Source: Myxococcales bacterium (GTDB lineage Bacteria > Myxococcota_C > UBA6777). Taken from it: a DNA stretch of 64,000 nucleotides. The DNA lies in contig JACKEL010000002.1 of NCBI GenBank assembly GCA_020632975.1, forward strand, positions 434,001 to 498,000. Direction: 5' to 3'. The position numbers were made by a program, and so were the translations under genes. A model generated the notes under the pieces. The model saw nothing but the letters and a program-made list of their open reading frames with translations. It ran no database searches and had not been told where the DNA came from. Positions 18,314-27,600 of the stretch are shown piece after piece. Each line of letters opens with the position of its first letter. The first letter of the stretch is position 1.

Positions 18314-18419
18314 TTCGTCGAAAGCCTCGAAGACACCGCGCTGTTTACGCTTCTATCCCACGTTAAGCATCGATCGTTACCCTAAGATCTTTCCAATCCC
18401 TTAGCCAAAGAGGTTCCCC

Positions 18420-19577
18420 ATGAGTCAAGCACTGACTTTGCTTTCAGAAGAAGAGTTGATGTTTCGTGATGCTGTGCGCAACTTCGCACGCAATGAACTT
18501 GCCCCCCATGTCTTGCGCATGGATCACGAAGCCAAGATGGACCCCGCGTTGATCAAAAAAGCCTTTGAGCAGGGCTTTATGGGGATCGAGATCCCCGAAG
18601 AGTACGGTGGAGCCGAAAGTTCCTTCTTTACCGCGATCCTCGCTATCGAAGAACTCGCGATGGTCGATCCCAGCTACGCTGTTTGCGTGGACGTCCAAAA
18701 CACCCTTGTCAACAACGCCATCTTGCGTTGGGGCAGTAAAGAACTCAAAGCCAAGTACCTCAGCAAGTTGACCACGGAGTGGGTGGGTAGCTACGCGCTC
18801 AGCGAGCCGGGCAGTGGCTCGGATGCGTTTGCTCTCGCTACCACCGCGAAAGACTGTGGAGATCACTGGAAGCTCAACGGTACCAAGATGTGGATCACCA
18901 ATGGCGGCGAAGCGAGCGCTTATCTGGTTTTTGCCAATGCCAAGCCAGAAGCCGGATACAAGGGGATTACTGCATTCTTGGTCGAACGCAGCTTTGAAGG
19001 ATTCTCCGTCGGCAAAAAAGAAGACAAGCTCGGTATCCGCGCTTCTTCGACGGTCGAGTTGATCATGGAAGACTGCGTCGTCCCCAAAGAAAATATCGTG
19101 GGTGAGTTTGGCAAAGGCTACCGCGTCGCGATTGAAACACTCAACGAAGGACGCATCGGGATCGGCGCACAGATGATCGGACTCGCACAAGGCGCATTCG
19201 ATCAAGCCATGAAATACATGCTTGAACGCAAGCAGTTTGGCCAATCGATCGCCCTCTTCCAAGGGATGCAGTTCCAATACGCCCAGCTTGCCGCAGAGAT
19301 CGAAGCTGCGCGCCTTATGGTGTACAACGCGGCTCGCTTGAAAGACGCTGGCAAACCCTTTGCCAAAGAAGCAGCGATGGGCAAACTCTTCGCAAGCCAA
19401 GTGGCAGAAAAAGTCGCATCCAAGAGCGTCGAGTTTCACGGTGGTGTGGGCTTTACCAAAGAGTTTCCCATCGAGAAGTTCTACCGCGACGCCAAGATCG
19501 GCACCATCTACGAAGGCACCAGCAATATGCAGCTGATGACCATCGCGAAAGCTCTCCTCGCAGAATACGGCCATTAA
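18420..19577 (+). CDS. Acyl-CoA dehydrogenase, short-chain/butyryl type
   Basis: A 385-residue FAD enzyme of normal length that introduces the 2,3-double bond in acyl-CoA during beta-oxidation or amino-acid degradation. Signatures: YALSEPGSGSDAFAL (FAD/substrate loop), KMWITNGGEASAYLVFANA, GVGFTKEFPIEKFYRDAKIG, and the catalytic Glu365 in TIYEGTSN, located as in short-chain, butyryl and glutaryl-type members. The start is an ATG close to AAGAGG. Chain-length preference cannot be fixed from sequence; butyryl-CoA or a branched short acyl-CoA is likely. Electrons would pass to ETF, whose genes are not in this window. Confidence 0.93.
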   Translation: MSQALTLLSEEELMFRDAVRNFARNELAPHVLRMDHEAKMDPALIKKAFEQGFMGIEIPEEYGGAESSFFTAILAIEELAMVDPSYAVCVDVQNTLVNNAILRWGSKELKAKYLSKLTTEWVGSYALSEPGSGSDAFALATTAKDCGDHWKLNGTKMWITNGGEASAYLVFANAKPEAGYKGITAFLVERSFEGFSVGKKEDKLGIRASSTVELIMEDCVVPKENIVGEFGKGYRVAIETLNEGRIGIGAQMIGLAQGAFDQAMKYMLERKQFGQSIALFQGMQFQYAQLAAEIEAARLMVYNAARLKDAGKPFAKEAAMGKLFASQVAEKVASKSVEFHGGVGFTKEFPIEKFYRDAKIGTIYEGTSNMQLMTIAKALLAEYGH

Positions 19578-19630
19578 GAAGCTGTGGGCCTGCGTTGAGG
19601 GAGGGGACGGCGATGGGGTCACCCAACGCC

Positions 19631-19652
19631 AAAATGGAATTATCCATTTTTT
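19631..19652 (+). terminator. Possible intrinsic terminator after the acyl-CoA dehydrogenase gene
   Basis: A perfect 8-bp inverted repeat AAAATGGA / TCCATTTT with a 4-base ATTA loop, running into a T tract (TTTTTT at 19647-19652), 54 bp after the stop codon. The stem is weak because it is AT-rich, so it may instead be an operator (see the direct repeats). Confidence 0.4.
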
Positions 19653-19669
19653 GAATAAAAATATCCATT
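19641..19669. promoter_or_regulatory. Direct repeats TATCCATT, 21 bp apart
   Basis: TATCCATT occurs at 19641-19648 and 19662-19669, exactly 21 bp apart (two helical turns), in the AT-rich region upstream of carA. The first copy also pairs with an inverted TGGA. This spacing is typical of a dimer-binding site on one DNA face. No regulator is identified. Confidence 0.25.
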
Positions 19670-19882
19670 AATATTTCTGCATATTTTTCCGAGAGAGGGC
19701 TTTTTGTGAAAGCAGCCTTTCTACGGTTGTCTCATGCTTTTTGCGTGCGATTGTGCGTTCTTGTTTTTCATAAAGGATGCATAATTTAGGGGTATAAGCT
19801 ACTTGACGTGCGAGAAAAAAGGGTTTATTTCGGCGCCGCATGAATAGACGCCCAAAGATCTTGTTTGATGGGAGGGATCGTG

Positions 19883-21100
19883 ATGGCGCAGGTGAAAAAA
19901 GTAGCACGTTTGGCCTTGGAGGATGGAAGCATCTGGAAAGGCTGGGGTTTTGGAGCTGATGGCACCCAAGAGGGTGAAGTGGTTTTTAATACGAGTTTGA
20001 CAGGATACCAAGAGATCCTGACGGACCCGAGTTATGCGGGTCAGATCGTATTGATGACGACGCCTCAGATTGGAAACACAGGGATCAACGAGGAAGATGA
20101 TGAGGCATCGCGCACGCATCTCGAAGGTTTCGTGGTGCGCGAGTTGAGTCCGAGCACTTCCAACTGGCGTGCTTCTTCGGATCTTTCAGAGTGGTTGAAA
20201 AAGCGCGGTGTCATCGGGATCTCAGGTGTCGATACGCGCGCGATTACGCGACGACTTCGAGAGCATGGCTCTTTGCGAGGTGTTCTCTCGACAGAGGAGC
20301 AACTTAGCGACGAAGAGCTGATTGCGCGTACACGCCAGTGTTCGGGGACAGAGGGCCAAGACTTGGTTTCGCAGGTCACTTGTAAAGAGCCCTATGCTTG
20401 GGAAGAACCGACAGATCACTCTTGGGAGTTCTCGCGCTTTTTCCGTTCGCAAGAGTGGGATCATCGGTATGAGCGCGAGCCCTTGCATGTCGTGGTGATG
20501 GACTTTGGTGTCAAGCGCAATATCCTCCGTCGGATCGCGTCTTGGAACTGCCGTGTGACGGTGGTTCCTGCCCAAGCTTCCGCAGAAGATATCTTGGCAT
20601 TGAAGCCCGACGGCATCTTGTTGAGCAATGGCCCTGGAGACCCTGCGGCCGTGACGTATGCCATCGAGACGATCCGCGATCTCTTGGGAAAAGTCCCGAT
20701 GTTGGGGATTTGTATGGGTCATCAGTTGATCTCTTTGGCGATGGGAGCGCGTTCTTACAAGCTCAAGTTCGGCCATCACGGTGGAAACCACCCTGTGAAG
20801 TATCTGCCTGAAGGCCGCATCGAGATCAGCTCGCAAAACCACAACTATGCGATCGATAGCAGCACGCTGCCCAAAGAGACAGAGCTGCTTTATATCAACT
20901 TGAACGATCAGTCTTGTGCGGGGATTCGCGATGTGTCGCGCGGTGTCATGGGGATTCAGTATCACCCCGAAGCTGCGCCAGGTCCGCACGATGGAGATCC
21001 CTTGTTTCGCCAGTTTGTGCAGATGATGCTGCGACATAAAAACGGCGATGCTGGGGACTCTGGTACATCTGCGGGCACGTCTTCGCAAGCGCACGCATAA
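19883..21100 (+). CDS. carA: Carbamoyl-phosphate synthase small (glutaminase) subunit
   Basis: A 405-residue subunit that hydrolyses glutamine and channels ammonia to CarB for carbamoyl phosphate, precursor of pyrimidines and arginine. The N-terminal domain contains VVFNTSLTGYQEILTDPSYA. The class I glutaminase domain has the nucleophile Cys277 in MLGICMGHQ, preceded by DGILLSNGPGDP, and the catalytic His in GIQYHPEAAPGPHD. The ATG at 19883 has GGAGGG six bases upstream and gives a normal N-terminus; in-frame TTG/ATG codons earlier (19865, 19868) are less likely. The C-terminus has a short Gly/Ser-rich tail. The carB gene follows after 144 bp. Confidence 0.97.
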   Translation: MAQVKKVARLALEDGSIWKGWGFGADGTQEGEVVFNTSLTGYQEILTDPSYAGQIVLMTTPQIGNTGINEEDDEASRTHLEGFVVRELSPSTSNWRASSDLSEWLKKRGVIGISGVDTRAITRRLREHGSLRGVLSTEEQLSDEELIARTRQCSGTEGQDLVSQVTCKEPYAWEEPTDHSWEFSRFFRSQEWDHRYEREPLHVVVMDFGVKRNILRRIASWNCRVTVVPAQASAEDILALKPDGILLSNGPGDPAAVTYAIETIRDLLGKVPMLGICMGHQLISLAMGARSYKLKFGHHGGNHPVKYLPEGRIEISSQNHNYAIDSSTLPKETELLYINLNDQSCAGIRDVSRGVMGIQYHPEAAPGPHDGDPLFRQFVQMMLRHKNGDAGDSGTSAGTSSQAHA

Positions 21101-21244
21101 GCAAGTGCGGTATTGCGAGGGATGTTCTCTTTTCTAGAAGCTTTCGAGAAGAATCCTCTACTTTTTTGATCCATCTCTGCCATCTTGGCGGGTAGCTCCG
21201 CCCCAAAAGAGAGTTTTTTGGGTGCAAGGAGAAGGAGCGGCACG

Positions 21245-24200
21245 ATGCCCAAACGAACGGATATAAAGAAGATCCTGTTGATCGGCGCGGGTCCTATCAT
21301 CATTGGACAAGCGGCTGAGTTTGACTATAGCGGAACGCAAGCCGCAAAAGCCCTGAAACGCGAGGGTTACGAGGTGGTCCTCGTCAACAGCAACCCTGCG
21401 ACGATCATGACAGATCCTGAGTTGGTGGACGCGACGTATGTGGAGCCGATCACCACTGAGATCTTGGAGATGATTATCGAAAAAGAACGCCCTGACGCGC
21501 TGTTGCCGACGGTGGGTGGACAGACAGGGTTGAACGCTTCGATGAAGTTGGCTGAGGCGGGTATCCTTGATAAATACGATGTGAAACTGCTCGGGGCCTC
21601 GGTCGAAGCGGTTCGTTTGGCAGAAGATCGCAAGTTGTTCCAAGAGAAGATGATCGAGGTAGGGCTCGAAGTTCCGCGCGGTCGGATGGCACATACTGTT
21701 GAAGAAGCTGTCGAGATTGCAGAAGAGATCGGTTCGTTTCCCTTGTTGCTTCGGGCATCTTTTACGTTGGGCGGCAGCGGAAGCGGCGTCGTGTATAACA
21801 AAGAAGACTTTTTGGAAAAAGTGGCCTTTGGCTTGCGCGAAAGCCCCGTAAACAGCGTGCTGATCGAAGAGAGCATCTTGGGTTGGAAAGAGTACGAACT
21901 CGAAGTGATGCGCGATCGCGCGAATAACTTCGTGGTGATCTGTACCATCGAAAACATCGATCCCATGGGCATCCACACGGGTGACTCAGTGACGGTGGCG
22001 CCTTCGATGACCCTAACGGATCGCGAGTATCAGATGATGCGCGATCAAGCGCGCGTCGTCATGCACGCAATCGGCGTAGAGACGGGCGGTTCCAACGTAC
22101 AGTTTGCTGTTCACCCCGAAACGGGCCGCGTGATCGTCATCGAGATGAACCCTCGTGTTAGCCGTTCGAGTGCGCTTGCAAGTAAGGCCACAGGCTTTCC
22201 CATCGCCAAGATCGCGGCCTTGCTCGCTGTGGGTTACACCCTTGATGAGATCAAAAACGATATCACCCAAACCACCGTGGCTTCGTTCGAACCAAGTATC
22301 GACTATGTTGTGACAAAGCTCCCACGATGGGCCTTTGAGAAGTTCCCTGGCGTCGATCCGCGCCTTGGTACGCAGATGAAGTCTGTTGGGGAAGCGATGT
22401 CGATCGGGCGGACCTTTAAAGAGTCCTTCCTCAAAGGTCTCCAGTCTCTCGAACTTTCTCGCCCCGCCTACCCTACGCCCGAAAGCTCTGTGTGGGATGG
22501 GAAGTTGGAAAGCTTGGTGCACGGTCGCGCGGAGCGGATGTGGGCGCTGTGGGAGGCTTTTCGCGCGGGTCACTCTGTGGATGAACTTCACGAGATCACG
22601 CGGATCGATCCGTGGTTTTTGGTGCAGATCCAACAGATCGTCTCGTTGGAAGAAGAGATCGTTGCGTACCAAGAAGCGGACGCTGTTCCTGAGATGTTGC
22701 TGCATCAAGCGAAACAGTACGGCTTTGGAGATGAGCACATCGCTTGGTTGTTGAAGCAGCAACAGTGGCCGCCTGTGAGCTTGGACATGGAAGAGCGTCT
22801 TCTGCGGATCGCGGAAAAGAAACACCTTCCCAAACAAGCAGACACACTTGAAGTTCGTAAAGCTCGGAAAAAGGCGGGTATCCAGCCGACTTTTCAGATG
22901 GTCGATACTTGTGCTGCGGAGTTTACGGCTTATACACCCTATCTTTATAGTTCGTATGAGGCTGAAAGCGAGGCGCCACCGACCGATCGAGAGAAAGTGA
23001 TCATCCTTGGTGGAGGTCCCAACCGCATCGGTCAGGGGATCGAGTTTGATTACTGTTGCGTCCATGCTGTGCAAGCCGTTCGCAACATGGGCTACGAAGC
23101 CGTGATGATCAACTGTAACCCCGAAACCGTGAGCACGGACTACGATACATCTGATCGTCTGTACTTTGAGCCGCTGACGGTCGAGCATGTCCTCAATATC
23201 GTCGAGCGGGAACAGCCGTTGAAAGGGGTGATCGCGCAGTTTGGTGGTCAGACGCCACTCAACCTTGTGCACGATCTACAAGCCAATGGTGTCCCCATCC
23301 TTGGCTCCTCTCCTGAAACGATCGATCGTGCGGAAGATCGCGGTCGCTTCGGCGATTTGCTTCGTGAGTTGGAGATCCCCAGTCCGGCTTTTGGGATCGC
23401 GAAGTCTCTTCCCGAAGCACGCAAGATCGCTCAATCCATCGGATACCCCGTGCTTGTGCGTCCTTCTTATGTTCTAGGTGGGCGGGCGATGGTCATCGTC
23501 TATGATGACAGTACCCTCGATGGTTACGTGAACGATGCGTTGTCTGCGTCTCCAAGCCAGACCTTGTTGATCGATCAATACCTCGAAGACTCCTATGAAG
23601 TCGATGTTGACGCGGTTTGCGACGGGAACGATGTCGTTGTCTGCGGTGTGATGCAACACATCGAAGAAGCGGGGATTCACAGTGGCGACTCTGCTTGTGT
23701 CTTGCCGCCCTTCAAGATCTCGGCCTACCACCTGTCTTATATCCAAGAGTACACCGAGCAGTTGGGGCGTGCACTTGGTGTTTGCGGCTTGATGAACATT
23801 CAGTATGCCATCAAAGATGACCGTGTGTACGTGCTCGAAGTGAACCCTCGTGCAAGTCGAACGGTTCCTTTTGTGAGCAAGGCCAAGGGCGTACCTTTCG
23901 CAAGGATCGCCACGTACAACATGCTTGGACGCTCACTCGAAGGGATGAATCTGACCGCTGAACCCTCGATGCGCGGCTTTTTTGTGAAAGAAGCTGTCTT
24001 GCCCTTCAAGAAGTTTGAAGGAGTGGACGCGCGTCTGGGACCTGAGATGCGCAGTACGGGCGAAGTGATGGGCTTTGCGGACTCTTTTGGCCATGCCTTT
24101 GCGAAAGCCCAAACCGCAGCTGGAGACACCCTCCCTCTCGAAGGGAACGTCTTTATCAGCGTGAACGACTTTGACAAGGCTGCTGCGATGAAGATCGCGC

Positions 24201-24571
24201 GCGACCTTCATCGCATGGGATTCCATATCATCGCGACGCGCGGAACAGCCGAATACTTCGAGCGAAACAACCTACCTGTCCAGCGGATCAACAAAGTTCG
24301 TCAAGGTAGTCCCCACATCGTCGAGTTGTTGAAAGAAGGAAAAGTCAACTTGATCCTCAACACACCTTTGGGCCAAGTGGCTTACGAAGAAGGTGCACAA
24401 ATCCGCGTCACTGCGGTGCGTTATGGGGTTCCTTTGTTGACGACTTTGAGCGCGGGTCAAGCTGCTGTCCAAGGGATTCAAGCTTTGCGTGCAAAACGCT
24501 TGCATGTCCGCAGTCTTCAAGAACATTATCAGCATCTCCCCTCTCTCCAGCAGTACAACTTCGGCGAATAA
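21245..24571 (+). CDS. carB: Carbamoyl-phosphate synthase large subunit
   Basis: A 1108-residue synthetase subunit, slightly longer than the usual ~1075. Two homologous ATP-grasp halves are visible: the first opens KKILLIGAGPIIIGQAAEFD and contains ATP-grasp signatures such as VIVIEMNPRVSRSSALASK, and the second opens KVIILGGGPNRIGQGIEFDY and contains VYVLEVNPRASRTVPFVSK. The C-terminal allosteric MGS-like domain follows (GNVFISVNDFDKAAAMKIAR onward, with IIATRGTAEYF). The ATG at 21245 has AAGGAG seven bases upstream; an in-frame earlier codon at 21185 would add 20 residues of no family character. The 30-residue excess lies partly in the oligomerisation region around 440-570. Confidence 0.97.
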   Translation: MPKRTDIKKILLIGAGPIIIGQAAEFDYSGTQAAKALKREGYEVVLVNSNPATIMTDPELVDATYVEPITTEILEMIIEKERPDALLPTVGGQTGLNASMKLAEAGILDKYDVKLLGASVEAVRLAEDRKLFQEKMIEVGLEVPRGRMAHTVEEAVEIAEEIGSFPLLLRASFTLGGSGSGVVYNKEDFLEKVAFGLRESPVNSVLIEESILGWKEYELEVMRDRANNFVVICTIENIDPMGIHTGDSVTVAPSMTLTDREYQMMRDQARVVMHAIGVETGGSNVQFAVHPETGRVIVIEMNPRVSRSSALASKATGFPIAKIAALLAVGYTLDEIKNDITQTTVASFEPSIDYVVTKLPRWAFEKFPGVDPRLGTQMKSVGEAMSIGRTFKESFLKGLQSLELSRPAYPTPESSVWDGKLESLVHGRAERMWALWEAFRAGHSVDELHEITRIDPWFLVQIQQIVSLEEEIVAYQEADAVPEMLLHQAKQYGFGDEHIAWLLKQQQWPPVSLDMEERLLRIAEKKHLPKQADTLEVRKARKKAGIQPTFQMVDTCAAEFTAYTPYLYSSYEAESEAPPTDREKVIILGGGPNRIGQGIEFDYCCVHAVQAVRNMGYEAVMINCNPETVSTDYDTSDRLYFEPLTVEHVLNIVEREQPLKGVIAQFGGQTPLNLVHDLQANGVPILGSSPETIDRAEDRGRFGDLLRELEIPSPAFGIAKSLPEARKIAQSIGYPVLVRPSYVLGGRAMVIVYDDSTLDGYVNDALSASPSQTLLIDQYLEDSYEVDVDAVCDGNDVVVCGVMQHIEEAGIHSGDSACVLPPFKISAYHLSYIQEYTEQLGRALGVCGLMNIQYAIKDDRVYVLEVNPRASRTVPFVSKAKGVPFARIATYNMLGRSLEGMNLTAEPSMRGFFVKEAVLPFKKFEGVDARLGPEMRSTGEVMGFADSFGHAFAKAQTAAGDTLPLEGNVFISVNDFDKAAAMKIARDLHRMGFHIIATRGTAEYFERNNLPVQRINKVRQGSPHIVELLKEGKVNLILNTPLGQVAYEEGAQIRVTAVRYGVPLLTTLSAGQAAVQGIQALRAKRLHVRSLQEHYQHLPSLQQYNFGE

Positions 24572-24698
24572 ATCCCCCCCTTCCTTCTTGTGTCTCTCCC
24601 ATCTCCTTTCTTGAAGGGCTTGCCTTTGTGCGCCATGAAACCGACCCTATTGTGTGCCCGCAGTAGAGAGGATCGCCGTCGATCCCCAGAGTTGATCG

Positions 24699-27600
24699 GT
24701 GAGGTGGAAATTGAGCTTGCAAAGAGAGATCTCGCGATGGTGGGAAAGCTTTCAACGACGTAAAGAAAAAGTCGCTCCTGTGGGAGCGAGCGAACCCTTG
24801 TTTGCGCCGCGTTGGTCTTGGCTGCGATGGTGGTTTTTGCCGATCTTTGTGGGATGTGTTGGAGGCTGGGCTGCTTGGGAGCTTTGGTCCACCAGTCAGA
24901 TGGCCGGATCTTCCCATGCTTTGGTGATCTTGGACGCCCCGCTGCCTTCTGCGACCAAGCCGCGTCCTTGGTCTGACCGCACAGGGCGCTACTTTGTGTT
25001 GCAACCCCAAGGAGAAACATCTCAGGTGTTGTTGTCGCAGCCTGGTCGAGGGATGCGCGCTTATCGAGGCCAAGAAGGTGTGCCTTTGTTGAGCGAAAAG
25101 ACCACACTTGCGGAGCTTTTTCTTCCACCTTGCAAGAGTTCGCCTTCCGCAGATGCGACGTTTCTTTATACAGGGGACGGCTTGATCTTGTGGCTTTGCC
25201 AACAAGATCATGAGCGGATCGCCTTGTATCGGGTGGGATGGCGTTTTTCGATGGCACAGTGGCGCAGTGGGCGAAAGCTCGGTTACAGCGCCACCAACGA
25301 CATCGTGTTGGGTGGTGCAATGTTGCCTCTGTATAGCGCACACTTGCGGATAGAAGGGCATCAACTGCACATCGAACCCCGTGACACATGCTTGACTTCA
25401 CCTGTGGACGCCAACAACGAGACGGACACGCTTCAACCGCAAGAAGAACCTCGCGACAAAGAGCCCAAAGAGCCCGCAGAAGACAGCATCGAGATGTCCA
25501 CGCTTTGTTCTACAAAACCGCAGAAGATCGCGGCGGGAGCACTGTTTCGCTTGCACAGTTCGCGCTTTCCGCATCGCGCTGTGACCATGCGGTGGACGCC
25601 TTCTTTGCAAAGCCGCGAAGGAGCGGACCTGTGGCTGGTTCCTGTAACGGGTGAGGGATCAAGTTCGCGCTTGCTTTCTTTGGAAGCGCTGCGTTTGGCG
25701 CGTCATCGGGACTTTTTGGTGGGGCGCGCGGATCTTTATTTTCAAGATGTCTTGCCTGATACAGCCCGAACACTCGACCTCGAAGAGACCGTGCACAAGA
25801 TGGTGTTGCGGGGCTCTCTGCGTTATCTCGAAGGGGATACGCTGCGAAAACGTCTCGATCGGTCGCCTTTTTCGACGATTGCAGCGGATGCTTGGTTAGA
25901 TGGTGCGATGTTGCGACAAGAGCGACATCTGTTGGCACCGCTTCAAGAAGATCCCTTTTTGCGCAATCGTTTGTGGATGGTGAACCAAGCTTTGGCGCGG
26001 GGCGATCGAACGCAAGCGCGCTCCTTGTTTCGTATCCAGCGCCGCGCAGATGGCCGTCCTCACGAGCTTTTGGGACTTGGCGTTGGGAGCATGACGCTGC
26101 AAGCACCTCGTCGAAATCTGCTTTCCCCTCGCCACCGTTGGCGCGCAAGCAAGCCCGATCTGCGGCTGCAAGTCTCGCTTACGGCGCGAAGACGACCACG
26201 TCCTTTCTTTGAAGAGATCGTGCCTGACGCGGATCGTACACCCGCTCGGATCTTTTATCTGCAAGATGCACAAACAGAGATGTTGTCGATGGATGTGCTT
26301 CCAAAACAAGCGGAACAGCGGGGGCTTTCGGATGTCTTGGCCATTGGTCACGGTCGCACATTGCTTTGGCATCAAGGCCGAGCCTATCAAAGTCATCATC
26401 CCTTTTTTGCTGAAGTCGCCGCGCCACCCTCCCCTGCTCACGGGCCTCTTGAGAAGAAGCAGGATACGTCCATGCGTTTTCTTTTCCGTGTAAAGGGGCG
26501 TTGGTGGCAGCGAGAGCCTGATCGACAACGCAGCAGTTTGTGGTGGCCTGTCCAAGCGATCGCCCGAAAACTCGCCACACCAGACAGCGCAATGGCCCTT
26601 GCTGCGGTTCTTTTGGAGGCGAATCGCCCACAAGTACAGCAACGACCGCACTGTGGAAACCAAAGCCAGCGCCAAGGCGCGCGATGGAAACACGGCAATG
26701 CTTGTTGGGAAAAGGCCGATCTTTTCGCGCAGCAGACGTTGGTGGTGGTCCCATGTAGCCCGCTGGTTCGAGAAGATCTACGAAAAAAAGAGTGTAAGCC
26801 TGGTCGCTCTTTGGTGCGTTTGGATCGCAGTGGAAAACCCCTGCTTCCTACCCTCAAAGGCTACACTGCGCCGCTTTTTGGTGTGCTCGTGACGGCGATG
26901 CCTCCGCGAGATGCGGCAGGAGGCGAGACACAAAGCCCGCGTTATCTTGTACGTTCGCTGCCTTCTTCGCAGTTGGTGCAAGTCAACCAACGGGAGCTGC
27001 GGGCTGATCAGCGTTATCTGTTGCGCGATGGAGATATCCTGACGCTTGGAAAACAAAAGCTGCGTTTTCGAATGCCTCCGATCACGCTGGCTTTTTCACG
27101 CTACCAAGGCGATCGCATCGTCCCGGTTTATCCGCACGGACCGCTCTTTGCGCATGTTGTCGCGGGGAGCGTGGGAGGGCCTTATCGAAACAACCCTGCG
27201 GATCTACGTGCGCAGCTTCCTCCATCTCCTGAAGAGTCGGATAAACCGCGTAAGATCGCATTGACCTTGGACCCTGATCTACAACAGGTCGCTTTTCGTG
27301 TGGGGCTGCAACACTTTGCGCGGCTTGATTCGCCTGCCTTCCAAAGCCGCTTTCGTCGTCGTTTCTTCCGCAATCCACACAAACCCCATGCAGGCGCGAT
27401 CTTGCTCTTGCATCGCAAAAAGGGAGAGGTCCTGTCTTCGCTGACGTTTCCCGCTTTTGATCCCAATCCTCCAAAGCTCACGGATGAACTACAAGACCAA
27501 AGCGACCGCGCGATCCGCTACTTTCGTGGACAGATCCTTGATGCTTATGATCTAGCTCGTCCGCTTTTGGCTTATCGCACAGGCGCGCTTCCGCCCGATC

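Larger units (their letters stand above)
19578..19882. other. AT-rich intergenic region upstream of carA
   Basis: About 305 bp, clearly more AT-rich than its surroundings between 19630 and 19800. It holds the hairpin and direct repeats listed separately, and CATAAT (19780-19785) and TATAAG (19793-19798) boxes that could serve as -10 elements for carA, though no well-spaced -35 was found. No gene seen. Confidence 0.5.

Noticed and set aside
18444..19622. A 392-codon frame on the minus strand opposite the acyl-CoA dehydrogenase
   Set aside because: It is an antisense shadow of a strongly conserved gene; its protein has no recognisable motif.
22013..23272. A 419-codon minus-strand frame opposite carB
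   Set aside because: Antisense shadow of carB; no family signal, and carB motifs on the plus strand are unambiguous.
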